The notes below the pieces were generated by a model that was given only the letters and a program-made list of their open reading frames with translations, was not told the DNA's origin and made no database searches. This document shows, one piece after another, positions 1-10,749 of a DNA stretch of 57,087 nucleotides. Positions within the stretch are counted from its first letter, which is position 1. Every line of letters begins with the position of its first letter. This DNA is from an uncultured Phascolarctobacterium sp. (GTDB lineage Bacteria; Bacillota; Negativicutes; Acidaminococcales; Acidaminococcaceae): contig CASDXO010000005.1 in NCBI GenBank assembly GCA_949285135.1, positions 1 through 57,087 of the forward strand, given 5' to 3'. A program made the translations under genes and the position numbers.

Positions 1-102
1 AAATTAATTGACTTGGTCAAGCTTGCGCTCGACCCGCACATTCGCTTTGTTTAGGTTGATGTTCAGTTTTCAAGGTTCTCGCTGTATCTCAGCGACTTGT
101 AT
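1..102 (-). promoter_or_regulatory. rRNA operon leader, partial
   Basis: Read on the minus strand, the transcript from the promoter at 103-131 first makes a hairpin (79-95, stem TCGCTG/CAGCGA) and then carries GAAAACTGAACA (60-71), the boxA-like spacer signature found ahead of 16S and 23S genes in Firmicutes. No mature rRNA is inside the window. That an rRNA operon follows to the left is inference from this signature and the strength of the promoter. Confidence 0.7.
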
Positions 103-131
103 ATAATACCACCCCTTACTTCTTCTGTCAA
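103..131 (-). promoter_or_regulatory. strong sigma-A promoter of the rRNA operon
   Basis: On the minus strand a perfect -35 TTGACA (126-131) and a -10 TATTAT (103-108) are separated by exactly 17 bases. It fires leftwards into the rRNA leader. Confidence 0.8.
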
Positions 132-539
132 CACCTTTTTTACAACTTTTTTTATTCTTTTTTGCTTTTTTCTTCTGACACTCCCGGTATGGTTGTCTTA
201 CAGATGTCTGCTATACCTGCCTTTACAGCGCTGTAATTTTCCTGAAAATTTATGGTGTTTTTTACTCAAAAAGCTACATTCAGCCGGTTTTTTCCTCAAA
301 AAATACCTGAAAAGTAAAAAACTTTTTAAAAAATTTGCAGCAAAAAGCGTCTGCCATATTTGATTACTGAAAGAATCTATTATTTCTTATTTATTTTTAT
401 CTAAAATTTTCTTTTGTTTTAATTATACACTTTTTATTTTTCTGTTTTTTTGCTGCAATACATTAATTTCGTCAACAAAAAAACATAAATTCATGGTATA
501 TTTATATTGTAAGATATATTATGAATGGAAGTGATTTAT
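132..539. other. AT-rich intergenic region
   Basis: Low-complexity, T-rich sequence between the leftward rRNA promoter and the rightward gene at 540. The only open frame here starts inside the rRNA promoter, lacks a ribosome binding site and has no protein-like composition. The promoter of the gene at 540 must lie in its last 100 bases, but no -35/-10 pair is convincing. Confidence 0.5.
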
Positions 540-881
540 ATGAAATCCCTGACTATCCTGACTCAGAAAACTATTGCTCTAATACTTGCTACTTTTATCT
601 TTTCTCTTCCTCTGAGCAGTGTTGCAGCTGCAAAAGCCAAAAATGATGCCCCACCACCTCCGCCGCGTCAGGAAGAACGCCATGACAGACGTCCTGAAAG
701 AAAAGATCCTCCAAAGCCACCTAAAGAAGAGCCTCGTCATAACCGCGATGACAGACGTCATGACGCACCGCCACCTCCGCCGCGCGATCACGATGATCAC
801 GATAAAGACGATAACGGCAATGCTGTTACCGGTTTCATTATCGGCGCTGCTGTAGGCGCTATTGTGGCGAAAAACACCTAA
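540..881 (+). CDS. secreted Pro/His/Asp-rich protein, unknown function
   Basis: A 113-residue protein of no recognised family. Residues 1-30 form a signal peptide with a hydrophobic core and an AAA-type cleavage site. The middle is low complexity: two DAPPPPPR blocks frame a run rich in Arg, Glu, His and Asp, and a second His/Asp cluster (DHDDHDKDD) follows. The C terminus ends in a glycine-zipper-like hydrophobic stretch (GFIIGAAVGAIVA) that could sit in or against a membrane. The start at 540 is chosen over the ATG at 525 because GGAAGTG lies at the right distance before it. It is monocistronic, with its own terminator at 896. His/Asp clusters suggest metal binding, but that is only a guess. 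Confidence 0.75.
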   Translation: MKSLTILTQKTIALILATFIFSLPLSSVAAAKAKNDAPPPPPRQEERHDRRPERKDPPKPPKEEPRHNRDDRRHDAPPPPPRDHDDHDKDDNGNAVTGFIIGAAVGAIVAKNT

Positions 882-895
882 TGTTGCAATGTAGC

Positions 896-928
896 AAAAG
901 ACCCAGGAGACAACTCCTGGGTCTTTTT
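896..928. terminator. bidirectional rho-independent terminator
   Basis: Stem AAAGACCCAGGAG / CTCCTGGGTCTTT with an ACAA loop and T runs on both strands. It lies between the convergent gene 540-881 and lysS and can end both transcripts. Confidence 0.9.
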
Positions 929-944
929 ATATGCCTGTATAGTC

Positions 945-2955
<2,011 letters not shown>

Positions 2956-3084
2956 ATTACTGCTCCTTTATCATTTTATTCAGGTATAACCAAATATAAA
3001 ACAGCCCGATATTAAACCGTAGCCATTATACACATCTCAGATAAATTATATCACATACATGCAAGCCACTGGCAGTCACAGTAT

Positions 3085-4170
3085 TTAGCCATGATGAACA
3101 GCCAGCTCTTCCAAAGCAAAATGCCTTACATTGTCAATTTCCTCTCTGGTAACCGCTCTTTCAAAATTTCTGAAACCGGAAAGTCTAAAGTTATGCTTTT
3201 CTGCCAGTTTGGCAATCGTGATAATTTTGTCAAGTTCCAAATTACGTCCCAGAGTAAAGTTTTCATAGCGCCCTTCCAGTGCCAATATCATGGTTTCTGC
3301 CATGCAGGCGTAGGAAGTATGCGGCGGAAAGCCGAAATTAAAATGGAAGTCGACATTACCAGGTACGTCAATAACGCCGCCTTCAATAACCAGGACGTCT
3401 TTGCGTTTGGCAGAAACTTCTTTGGAAACGTTACGCGGACGCGCTACATCGCAGACAACTGCACCCGGTTTAAGGTCTGCCGGTTCAATCAGAAAATCAA
3501 GCGCGCTGGTAACTGTCATAACGATATCGGCATTTTCCAGTGCCGCATGGATATTATCGGTCACCTCAACCTCGCAAGCATGATTTTTAATAACATCCTG
3601 AGCAATTTCTTCCAGTGGTGCAAGATGCCTTGCCACCAGTGTAATATGCGGTACCTCGCTGGCTAACAGACGCACTGCTGCCGACCCGATAGAACCGCTG
3701 GCTCCAACTACGACGGCCCGACAATCGCCAAGCTTCTTACCCATCATCTTTACGGCAGCCTTTGTTCCCTGTACAGCTGTAGCTACAGTATAACTGTTAC
3801 CGGAAGTCACTGCTATATCAAGGTGTTTGGCAATGGTAATCCCGGCATCGCCTACAACGGAGGTAAAGGCACCCAGCCCGACAATTTTTGCACCCAATTC
3901 CTGCGCAATCTTGCCGGATTCGATAATACGATCCATAACGAATTCTTCAGGAAGTTCCACCATCTGTTTCGCCGTAAGCGGACAACCGACAAACCAGCCT
4001 TCTGCCTCGGCATAAGGACTTTGAATTCCCGTAATATGTGAAACCTTAAAAGGTTTTTTCATTTTCAGGCAGGCTTCCAGAACGCCGTCCGGAATATACT
4101 TCAGAATCGGCGAAACATGTCCCATATCCTTAATGGACAAAGGATGTATGATAAATGCAAATTTTTCCAT
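3085..4170 (-). CDS. acyl-ACP-reductase-like NAD(P)-dependent dehydrogenase
   Basis: A 361-residue protein resembling the cyanobacterial long-chain acyl-ACP reductase (AAR; COG5322) along its length. Visible features: GLGAFTSVVG (98-107), a Rossmann dinucleotide motif VGASGSIGSA (155-164), and the C-terminal block SYACMAETMILALEGRYENF (286-305). Cys289 in this block matches the position of the nucleophilic cysteine that forms the acyl-enzyme in AAR. Such proteins are often auto-annotated as shikimate dehydrogenase, which the sequence does not support well. The substrate in this organism is unknown; an acyl thioester is the natural guess. It starts 3 bases after the stop of the gene at 4174-5106, so the two are translationally coupled. 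Confidence 0.8.
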   Translation of the reverse strand: MEKFAFIIHPLSIKDMGHVSPILKYIPDGVLEACLKMKKPFKVSHITGIQSPYAEAEGWFVGCPLTAKQMVELPEEFVMDRIIESGKIAQELGAKIVGLGAFTSVVGDAGITIAKHLDIAVTSGNSYTVATAVQGTKAAVKMMGKKLGDCRAVVVGASGSIGSAAVRLLASEVPHITLVARHLAPLEEIAQDVIKNHACEVEVTDNIHAALENADIVMTVTSALDFLIEPADLKPGAVVCDVARPRNVSKEVSAKRKDVLVIEGGVIDVPGNVDFHFNFGFPPHTSYACMAETMILALEGRYENFTLGRNLELDKIITIAKLAEKHNFRLSGFRNFERAVTREEIDNVRHFALEELAVHHG

Positions 4171-4173
4171 CAG

Positions 4174-5106
4174 TTATTGCTGCTCCTTCGTACTCAGGTA
4201 CTCCACAGACGACTCAATTTGATAATCTTCTAACAGCTTTATATATTCAGCTGCGCTTAAAGGTTTTTTGCTGCCTTTTAAAGCAACCAGCATTGCTTCC
4301 ATGACATTGGTACCAAAACTGCGCCCTGCCAGTCGCGGCGTAGTCGTAATAAGCATCTTTACTCCTGCCTGACGCAACATCTCGCGGTCAGTTGCTGTAA
4401 CCGTATTGGTAATTATAATTTTCTCAGGCAGTTTATCCGGCATAAATTTTCTTATATAGTGAAAATCCCCGGCAATAATATCATTATCCAGAAAATATTC
4501 AGCATGGCGCACTGTTCTTGTTTTCTGCTCGCTGCCCATGGGGTAAAACCAGCTCACCGGCATTTTTGTAATAACTGGTGCCAGCAGCGCTGCCCAAAAT
4601 CCCAGCGCATTAAGCGAATGGAGCGGCTTATTGATATTCAGGCCAAAAATCAGGTCACCAAAGGTAACTCTGGCTCCTTCTTCCTGCAGTGCTTCCGCCA
4701 TACCAAAACGATCTACTCCGCATACCAGCAGCACTTTGCTGTCTTTTACTGCTACAGTTTTTTCTGCTGCCAGCTTTTTTATCAGACGGCGTTCCAGAGA
4801 ATTTTTCAACCCGCTGCCGTCTAATACAGGAGTATTTCTGACATTGGCAATTAGTCGGGCTGACTCGCGGAATGTATAACGGCGTCCGCCCGCATAGACA
4901 TAAAGGTCAGTTCCTCCCAATCCTATAGCATCAGCTTTACCGTCCCAATATTCCAATAACTTTCTGGCCTTATCCAGATCGCCGTCAGTGCCCCGTCTTT
5001 CAATCATAATCTCCGTATCACCCAGAGTTAGAGATGCCTCTGCATCACGCTCAGATGACCCAAGACTGACACTGATGACATGCCTGATATGCTTTGCTGA
5101 ATTCAT
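4174..5106 (-). CDS. partner of the AAR-like dehydrogenase ('quinate 5-dehydrogenase' family)
   Basis: A 310-residue protein of a Firmicute family that databases tend to label quinate 5-dehydrogenase. I see no classical Rossmann GxGxxG and no biochemical reason for that name. Recognisable pieces are an N-terminal VSVSLGSSERDAE segment, a Gly-rich IGLGGTDLYVYAGGRRYTF segment (about 65-85) and VCGVDRFGMAEAL in the middle. It is placed directly upstream of the AAR-like gene with a 3-base gap, which suggests a shared pathway or complex. An ATG at 5121 is also in frame, but the ATG at 5106 has GGGAG at good spacing and leaves MNSAKH at the N terminus. Confidence 0.65.
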   Translation of the reverse strand: MNSAKHIRHVISVSLGSSERDAEASLTLGDTEIMIERRGTDGDLDKARKLLEYWDGKADAIGLGGTDLYVYAGGRRYTFRESARLIANVRNTPVLDGSGLKNSLERRLIKKLAAEKTVAVKDSKVLLVCGVDRFGMAEALQEEGARVTFGDLIFGLNINKPLHSLNALGFWAALLAPVITKMPVSWFYPMGSEQKTRTVRHAEYFLDNDIIAGDFHYIRKFMPDKLPEKIIITNTVTATDREMLRQAGVKMLITTTPRLAGRSFGTNVMEAMLVALKGSKKPLSAAEYIKLLEDYQIESSVEYLSTKEQQ

Positions 5107-5175
5107 GCCAAATACTCCCATAATTGCTTCTTTTACAAATTATTATTTTATCATAACTGCAGTATTTACACAATG

Positions 5176-6174
5176 TTACCCGCAAAAATGTTTTTCTTCA
5201 GCATAATATTTTTCTGCACAGCAACGATACTCTTCCAGCAGCTCCATAAACTGGTCATAGGTATCCACTTTATGAAAACGGCTGCGATATTCTGCCGCAT
5301 GGGGCATCCCTTTCAGGTAGGCAGAAATATGACGCCGCATTTCTTTCACGGAAATATACTCACCTTTTAACTCTATCAACATCCGCAGATGCTCAGCCGC
5401 CAAAGCAAGTTTTTCCTGCAGCGGTACTGTTTCGTTATAAGTCTGCTGCCGCAGTACTGCCCGCAGCTGCTGAAAAATCCAGGGGTTCCCGTCGGCACCT
5501 CTGCCAACCATCAGACCATCACAACCTGTTTCTGCCAGCATACGCAAGCCGTCCGTAACAGAAAAAATATCGCCGTTGCCAAAGACAGGAACAGCCACTG
5601 CCTCTTTTACCTCAGCAATAATCTTCCAATCGGCCTTTCCTTCATAAAACTGCTGCCTTGTCCTGCCGTGGACAGCCACAGCAGCTACACCGGCAGCTTC
5701 AGCAGCTTTTGCTATCTCCACAGCGTTGCGATGCTCATCGTCCCAGCCGGCACGGAATTTTACCGTAACAGGCACCTTGACCGCTTTTACCATTGCTGCC
5801 AGTATATCATAGGCCAGCCTGGGCTGTTTCATCAGTGCCGAACCCTCGCCGTTATTAACTATTTTCGGCACGGGGCAGCCCATATTCAAATCAATTATAT
5901 CTGCACCGCTTGCCTCAACTATTCTGGCAGCCTCAGCCAGCTCTTCCGGCACACTGCCAAACAGCTGTATGGCTGTCGGCCTTTCGCCGTTATCAATTTT
6001 AAGCATTTCTTTCGTCTTAGCATTATTATATAACAGGCCCTTGGCGCTAATCATTTCTGACACAGTATAACCGCAGCCCAGTCTGCGGCAGATCAGTCTG
6101 AAGGGCAAGTCTGTAATTCCGGCCATAGGAGCCAGTACTACCGGAACTTCTATCTCTACATTACCTAATCTCAT
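5176..6174 (-). CDS. dusB: tRNA-dihydrouridine synthase DusB
   Basis: FMN- and NADPH-dependent enzyme reducing uridines in the tRNA D-loop. After choosing the ATG at 6174 (AAGGA before it) the protein is 332 residues and begins MRLGNVEIE, as Dus proteins do. The TIM barrel carries APMAGITDLPFR (15-26), the catalytic cysteine in DLNMGCPVPKIV (Cys100), and the FMN-phosphate motifs VHGRTRQQFYEGKADW and VPVFGNGDI; a short helical domain follows. It lies downstream of coaX, separated by a UUCG hairpin at 6197-6218. dusB sits in the same ftsH-lysS interval in Bacillus. Confidence 0.96.
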   Translation of the reverse strand: MRLGNVEIEVPVVLAPMAGITDLPFRLICRRLGCGYTVSEMISAKGLLYNNAKTKEMLKIDNGERPTAIQLFGSVPEELAEAARIVEASGADIIDLNMGCPVPKIVNNGEGSALMKQPRLAYDILAAMVKAVKVPVTVKFRAGWDDEHRNAVEIAKAAEAAGVAAVAVHGRTRQQFYEGKADWKIIAEVKEAVAVPVFGNGDIFSVTDGLRMLAETGCDGLMVGRGADGNPWIFQQLRAVLRQQTYNETVPLQEKLALAAEHLRMLIELKGEYISVKEMRRHISAYLKGMPHAAEYRSRFHKVDTYDQFMELLEEYRCCAEKYYAEEKHFCG

Positions 6175-6196
6175 TATATTCCTTTCACAGACAAGT

Positions 6197-6218
6197 ACAG
6201 CCCGCCGAAGCGGGCTGT
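6197..6218 (-). other. intergenic hairpin with UUCG tetraloop
   Basis: On the minus strand ACAGCCCGC-TTCG-GCGGGCTGT forms a 9-bp GC-rich stem capped by a UUCG tetraloop, between the coaX stop and the dusB ribosome binding site. No T run follows, so it is not a standard terminator. It may stabilise upstream mRNA or impede read-through. Confidence 0.6.
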
Positions 6219-6234
6219 CATCATGACATATCAA

Positions 6235-7011
6235 TTATTTGGAATTCTTTTCATATAAAATGCGCAGGCCGTCAAGAGTCAGGAACGGTTCTACCACGTC
6301 AATAGCCTGTGACTCTGCAGCCATAGTATTGGCAAAACCACCGGTAGCAATAACATAAGCGTCACCGCCCAGTTCAATCTTCATATGACTGATGATGCCT
6401 TCCATCTGACCTACAAAACCATAAAGCACACCTGCCTGCATGGAATTTACCGTGTTGCGGCAGATAACTGTCTTAGGCTTAATCAGCTCGATACGCGGCA
6501 GCTTAGCCGTCCTCTGGAACAGCGCTTCGGTAGAAATACCGATACCAGGAGCAATGGCGCCGCCTAAATACTCGCCGTTCGGCAACAGAGCACAAAAAGT
6601 AGTTGCCGTACCAAAATCAACAATAATCATAGGGCGATTCAGCTTGCTGTATTTGTCAAAAGCAGCTACTGCATTAACAATGCGGTCAGCACCAACTTCC
6701 TTAGGATTATCATAACGCAGCATAATGCCATTTTTAATGCCTGGCCCTACAACCATCGGCTTAATGCCGAAATATCTTTCACACATATGGCACAATGGAA
6801 TCAGTACCGGCGGTACTACGCTGGACATAATGATAGATGTTACTTCATGCATAGGCACATCGCTGTAATCAAACATACTGCGCAGCAAAATACCATATTC
6901 ATCAGCAGTCTTGGAACGGTCAGTAGAAAAACGCCAGTGCATTTTCAGTTCCTTATTTTCAAAAACGCCTGCCACAATATTGGTATTGCCTACATCTATT
7001 ACCAATAACAT
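6235..7011 (-). CDS. coaX: type III pantothenate kinase
   Basis: First step of coenzyme A synthesis, phosphorylating pantothenate with ATP; CoaX needs a monovalent cation and is not feedback-inhibited by CoA. It has 258 residues, typical of the family. The ASKHA fold is visible in the phosphate-1 motif DVGNTNIVAGVF (6-17), the PANK segment around KEVGADRIVNAVAAF and the phosphate-2 motif DFGTATTFCAL. AAGGAGG precedes the ATG. It follows birA, and the order ftsH-birA-coaX-dusB continues the conserved Firmicute block. Confidence 0.96.
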   Translation of the reverse strand: MLLVIDVGNTNIVAGVFENKELKMHWRFSTDRSKTADEYGILLRSMFDYSDVPMHEVTSIIMSSVVPPVLIPLCHMCERYFGIKPMVVGPGIKNGIMLRYDNPKEVGADRIVNAVAAFDKYSKLNRPMIIVDFGTATTFCALLPNGEYLGGAIAPGIGISTEALFQRTAKLPRIELIKPKTVICRNTVNSMQAGVLYGFVGQMEGIISHMKIELGGDAYVIATGGFANTMAAESQAIDVVEPFLTLDGLRILYEKNSK

Positions 7012-7101
7012 TTATTATCCTCCTTGGACAGCAAAGCTGTTCCCTCATTTTTCATCAAAACCTTTACTATTATACGCAAAACATTCCTATATTGCAACTG
7101 T

Positions 7102-8100
7102 TTATTGATACGCTCCGTTTTTAGCTGCAGCCGGACGAATCGAAACATCTCCGGCAACAACCTTGTCAATCCTGCCGTCGCTGCGCTGCACAATCAGCAG
7201 TCCTTCTTCATCAATATCCAGCGCCTTACCATAATATGTTTCATCAGGAGCAATAACCTTTACCTCCTGACCCAGCGTGCAGGAATACTTGCGCCATTCA
7301 TCCAGTACAGGTGCAAAGCCATGCTCCAGTACCTGTTCGTACAAATCTTCCATATTCTTCAGGATATCCACTAACAGGTCCACTCTGGTAAACGGTTCCT
7401 GTGCTACATCTGCTACAGAAACTGCCAGATCCTGCACTTCTTCCGGATAATCTTCCTTCTGTCCGTTAGTATTAACGCCAGTACCAATAACTACATAGTT
7501 AATATGTCCAAATTCTGCATTCATCTCTGTCAGGATACCTACCAGCTTGCGACCCGCAAGCAGTACATCATTAGGCCATTTAATAGACGCATTAACTCCC
7601 TGAAGCTTATTGATGGTTTTAACTACCGATACCGCCGCCAGCAAGGTACACTTAGATGCTTCCTGCGGCAAAAACGGCGGTTTCAAGACTACTGAAAACC
7701 ATATTCCTTTGGCATAAGGAGATATCCAGCCTCGTGACAAACGTCCCTTGCCGGCACACTGTTCCTCTGCCACTACCATTAAGCCGTTCTCACAGCCGCT
7801 ATTGGCAATAGCCTTAGCTACATTATTGGTAGAATCTACGCTGTCCTGATAGCAGATACTGTGACCCAGCCATTTGGTTTTAAGTCTTGAGCTGATTTCC
7901 TGCGGGAAGAGCCTGTCAGGAGCCTCCCGTAATATATAACCTTTTTTCGGTACTGATTCTATCTGATAGCCTTCATTTTTCAGCGTCTGAATATGCTTCC
8001 AGATTGCTGTACGGGAAACCTCAAGCTGCCGGGAAATTTCTTCTCCCGATACAGGTTCTGTCCCGCTGGCACGTAAAAGCTCTAAAATACGTTTGCGCAT
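7102..8100 (-). CDS. birA: biotin-[acetyl-CoA-carboxylase] ligase and repressor BirA
   Basis: Attaches biotin to carboxylase carrier domains and, in this bifunctional form, represses biotin genes with biotinyl-AMP as co-repressor. The ATG at 8100 has GGAGG eight bases upstream; the frame is open further but lacks support. Residues 1-60 are a winged HTH (helix-turn-helix about 17-38). The ligase domain carries GKGRLSRGW (117-125), the biotinyl-AMP loop, then YAKGIWFSVVLKP and IKWPNDVLL. The C terminus is the SH3-like domain. It has its own promoter (8128-8156) after the ftsH terminator. Confidence 0.95.
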   Translation of the reverse strand: MRKRILELLRASGTEPVSGEEISRQLEVSRTAIWKHIQTLKNEGYQIESVPKKGYILREAPDRLFPQEISSRLKTKWLGHSICYQDSVDSTNNVAKAIANSGCENGLMVVAEEQCAGKGRLSRGWISPYAKGIWFSVVLKPPFLPQEASKCTLLAAVSVVKTINKLQGVNASIKWPNDVLLAGRKLVGILTEMNAEFGHINYVVIGTGVNTNGQKEDYPEEVQDLAVSVADVAQEPFTRVDLLVDILKNMEDLYEQVLEHGFAPVLDEWRKYSCTLGQEVKVIAPDETYYGKALDIDEEGLLIVQRSDGRIDKVVAGDVSIRPAAAKNGAYQ

Positions 8101-8127
8101 TGCTGTTCCCTCCATTATCATAAGCAA

Positions 8128-8156
8128 AGGTTATCACCCGGTTAACCAAAAGTCAA
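8128..8156 (-). promoter_or_regulatory. birA promoter with palindromic spacer
   Basis: On the minus strand TTGACT (8151-8156) and TAACCT (8128-8133) are 17 bases apart. The spacer holds the palindrome GGTTAACC (8140-8147) next to the related GGTTATCACC (8129-8138). The first resembles a half-site of BirA operators, so self-regulation is possible, but the usual wide half-site spacing is not present. Confidence 0.55.
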
Positions 8157-8191
8157 GCAAAAATAAACGCACCCCTCAACGAGGGATGCGT
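8157..8191 (-). terminator. terminator after ftsH
   Basis: On the minus strand ACGCATCCCTC-GTT-GAGGGGTGCGT forms an 11-bp stem with one G-U pair, followed by TTATTTTT. It ends the tilS-hpt-ftsH transcript just before the birA promoter. Confidence 0.85.
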
Positions 8192-8198
8192 CAGCATT

Positions 8199-10130
8199 TT
8201 ATTTACTTTCTGTCTCATTTCCGTCAGCAGTCGTCGGTACTGCAGCAGTTTCCTGCATCGTTGCTGCGGAAGTCTCCTGCACTACGGCTTCTCTGGACGG
8301 TTCTTTAATCCCCAGTTCTGCCTTCTCCTCAGCAGAAAGGATATGTCCGTATTTGATAAGCTCACGAATTTCTTCAGCTTCCAATGTTTCATGTTCAATG
8401 AGAGCTTCAGCAATTACATGCAGTTTATCGATATTTTCAGACAGCAGCTTTTCAGTAGCAGCATAGGCATCTTCAATAAAGGAACGTACTTCCTTATCAA
8501 TTTCAGCAGCCACTTCTTCACTGTAGTCTTTGTCACGGGCAATATCGCGGCCAAGGAAAACCTGGTCCTGACGATGTCCAAAAGTTACAGGCCCAATATT
8601 CTCGCTCATACCATACTCGCAGATCATCTGACGGGCTAATGTAGTCGCACGCTGCAAATCGTTACTTGCGCCGCTGGAAATCTCTTTCAGCACCAGCGCC
8701 TCTGCCACGCGTCCGCCTAATAACACTTTAAGCTCATCCAGCATCTCGCTGCGGGTAGCATAATATCTGTCCTCTTTGGGAAGGCTCAGGGTGTAACCAC
8801 CTGCACGGCCACGCGGAATGATAGTCACTTTATGGACAGGATCAGTATTATCCAGCAGCATGCCCACAACGGTATGACCACCTTCATGATAGGCAGTAAG
8901 GCGCTTTTCTTTGTCGCTGATGACACGGCTCTTACGCTCCGGCCCCATGATAACGCGTTCGGCAGCTTCTTCCATTTCCGGCATGTTGATAACCTTTTTA
9001 TTCTTACGTGCAGTCATCAGAGCCGCTTCATTAACCAGATTGCTCAAGTCAGCACCGGTAAAGCCCGGAGTACGCTGCGCAATAACATTGAGTTCTACAT
9101 CCTGACCGATAGGCTTGCCCTTGACATGTACCTTCAAAATTTCCTGACGACCTTTGATATCCGGTCTGTCAACCACAATCTGACGGTCAAAACGTCCCGG
9201 ACGCAAAAGTGCCGGATCAAGAATATCCGGGCGGTTGGTAGCTGCAATCATAATAATGCCTTCATTAGCACCAAAACCGTCCATCTCAACCAGAAGCTGG
9301 TTCAGCGTCTGCTCACGTTCGTCATGACCACCGCCGAGACCTGCACCGCGCTGACGGCCAACAGCATCGATTTCATCGATAAACACTATGCAGGGAGCAC
9401 TCTTTTTCGCCTGTTCAAATAAATCGCGCACGCGTGAAGCACCTACGCCGACAAACATCTCCACAAAATCAGAACCGGAAATACTGAAAAACGGTACACC
9501 CGCTTCTCCGGCAACAGCTTTTGCCAAAAGAGTCTTACCTGTGCCGGGAGGTCCGTACAGCAGCACACCTTTAGGAATCTTTGCACCCAGATCATTGTAT
9601 TTTTGCGGATGCTTAAGAAATTCCACCACTTCTTCCAGTTCCTGCTTGGCTTCATCAGCACCGGCAACATCCTTAAATGTAACCTTTACTTTGTCTTCAT
9701 CGTAGCGACGGGCACGGCTCTTGCCGAAATTCATCACGCGGCCGCCCCCTCCGTTGCTCTGATTCATCAGCAAAAACCACAAGCCCACAATTAAAAGCAT
9801 GGGCAGCAGAGAACTTAAAATTCCTGTCCACCAGGGCGGCTGCGGAGGCAGTTCAGCCCTGATTTCCACATTTTTAGCCTCCAGCTTGGGAATCAGCGTA
9901 TCATCCTTAGGCACAACGGTGGAAAATTCTTTGCCATCCTTCAATTTACCACTGATAATATTATCAACAATAGTTACCTGTTTTACCTCTTCCTGTTGTA
10001 CATGCTGCAAAAAGCTGGTATAACTCATATCATCTTTTTTCTCGGTACCACCGGAATAATAGTCAAACATCCAAATCATGACGATAATTATCAGCAGATA
10101 AAAAGTTACGTTCTTAAAAAATTTATTCAA
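8199..10130 (-). CDS. ftsH: ATP-dependent zinc metalloprotease FtsH
   Basis: Membrane-anchored AAA+ protease that degrades misfolded membrane proteins and short-lived regulators. It is 643 residues. Transmembrane helices lie at about 8-23 and 104-121 and flank an extracytoplasmic domain. The AAA module shows Walker A GPPGTGKT (193-200), Walker [10 protein letters not shown] (about 247-255) and the second region of homology around [21 protein letters not shown]. The zinc protease motif is HEGGH (415-419). The start codon is TTG at 10130, with GGAGG eight bases upstream. The C-terminal 30 residues are a disordered Ala/Thr/Glu tail. The tilS-hpt-ftsH order is classical. Confidence 0.98.
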   Translation of the reverse strand: MNKFFKNVTFYLLIIIVMIWMFDYYSGGTEKKDDMSYTSFLQHVQQEEVKQVTIVDNIISGKLKDGKEFSTVVPKDDTLIPKLEAKNVEIRAELPPQPPWWTGILSSLLPMLLIVGLWFLLMNQSNGGGGRVMNFGKSRARRYDEDKVKVTFKDVAGADEAKQELEEVVEFLKHPQKYNDLGAKIPKGVLLYGPPGTGKTLLAKAVAGEAGVPFFSISGSDFVEMFVGVGASRVRDLFEQAKKSAPCIVFIDEIDAVGRQRGAGLGGGHDEREQTLNQLLVEMDGFGANEGIIMIAATNRPDILDPALLRPGRFDRQIVVDRPDIKGRQEILKVHVKGKPIGQDVELNVIAQRTPGFTGADLSNLVNEAALMTARKNKKVINMPEMEEAAERVIMGPERKSRVISDKEKRLTAYHEGGHTVVGMLLDNTDPVHKVTIIPRGRAGGYTLSLPKEDRYYATRSEMLDELKVLLGGRVAEALVLKEISSGASNDLQRATTLARQMICEYGMSENIGPVTFGHRQDQVFLGRDIARDKDYSEEVAAEIDKEVRSFIEDAYAATEKLLSENIDKLHVIAEALIEHETLEAEEIRELIKYGHILSAEEKAELGIKEPSREAVVQETSAATMQETAAVPTTADGNETESK

Positions 10131-10206
10131 GTACGTATCCTCCTTCTACTAAAATCTACACTTTTTTATTATAGTATACTCTACTTGATTAAACAACTTT
10201 TATTTA

Positions 10207-10749
10207 TTAGCTGCGTGCGTAAACAGAAGATTTCAAAATACCGATATAGGGCAGATTACGATAATCTCCGGCATAGTCAAGGCCGTAGCCTACAACAAAC
10301 TCATCAGGGATCTTAAAGCCTACGTAATCCGCCTCCAGACCGTTAATTCTGCGCTCGGATTTATCACACAATGCTACGGTTTTTAAAGAAGCAGGCTTCT
10401 GGACTTTAAGCATATTGGAAATTGCCGCAAAGGTAACACCGCTGTCAATAATATCATCAATGAGCAGTACGTGCTTACCGGCAATATTTTCGCTGATATC
10501 CAGTCTCACCTTAACACTGCCGGTGGTGGAAGTACCATCACCATAAGAAGATGCAACCATGAAATCAACGCGCAGCGGTATATCTATTGCTCTGGTAAGA
10601 TCAGTAGCAAACCAGGCTGCACCTTTAAGCAGGATTATTACTACTATATCTTTATCCTTATAATCTTCACTGATTTGTTTGCCCATCTCGCTTACGCGAG
10701 CGTCAATCTGCTCCTTGGTCAGTAAAATTTGTTTGATATCGTTGTTCAT
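10207..10749 (-). CDS. hpt: hypoxanthine phosphoribosyltransferase
   Basis: Salvages hypoxanthine and guanine by condensing them with PRPP to IMP and GMP. It has 180 residues, normal for the family. The PRPP-binding signature VLLIDDIIDSGVT lies at about 93-105, the flexible-loop MVASSYGDGTSTTG at about 65-78, and the purine-contacting DYVGFKIPDEFVVGYGLD near 140-157. The start overlaps the tilS 3' end by 47 bases, and AAGGAG sits seven bases before ATG. Neighbouring TilS and HprT are reported to interact with FtsH regulation in Bacillus, which fits the conserved order. Confidence 0.96.
   Translation of the reverse strand: MNNDIKQILLTKEQIDARVSEMGKQISEDYKDKDIVVIILLKGAAWFATDLTRAIDIPLRVDFMVASSYGDGTSTTGSVKVRLDISENIAGKHVLLIDDIIDSGVTFAAISNMLKVQKPASLKTVALCDKSERRINGLEADYVGFKIPDEFVVGYGLDYAGDYRNLPYIGILKSSVYARS

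Noticed and set aside
97..363. Plus-strand 88-codon open frame
   Set aside because: Overlaps the rRNA promoter, T-rich, no ribosome binding site.
3085..4170. Shikimate dehydrogenase
   Set aside because: Shares only the Rossmann fold; the AAR-type N and C termini with the ACMAET cysteine fit better.
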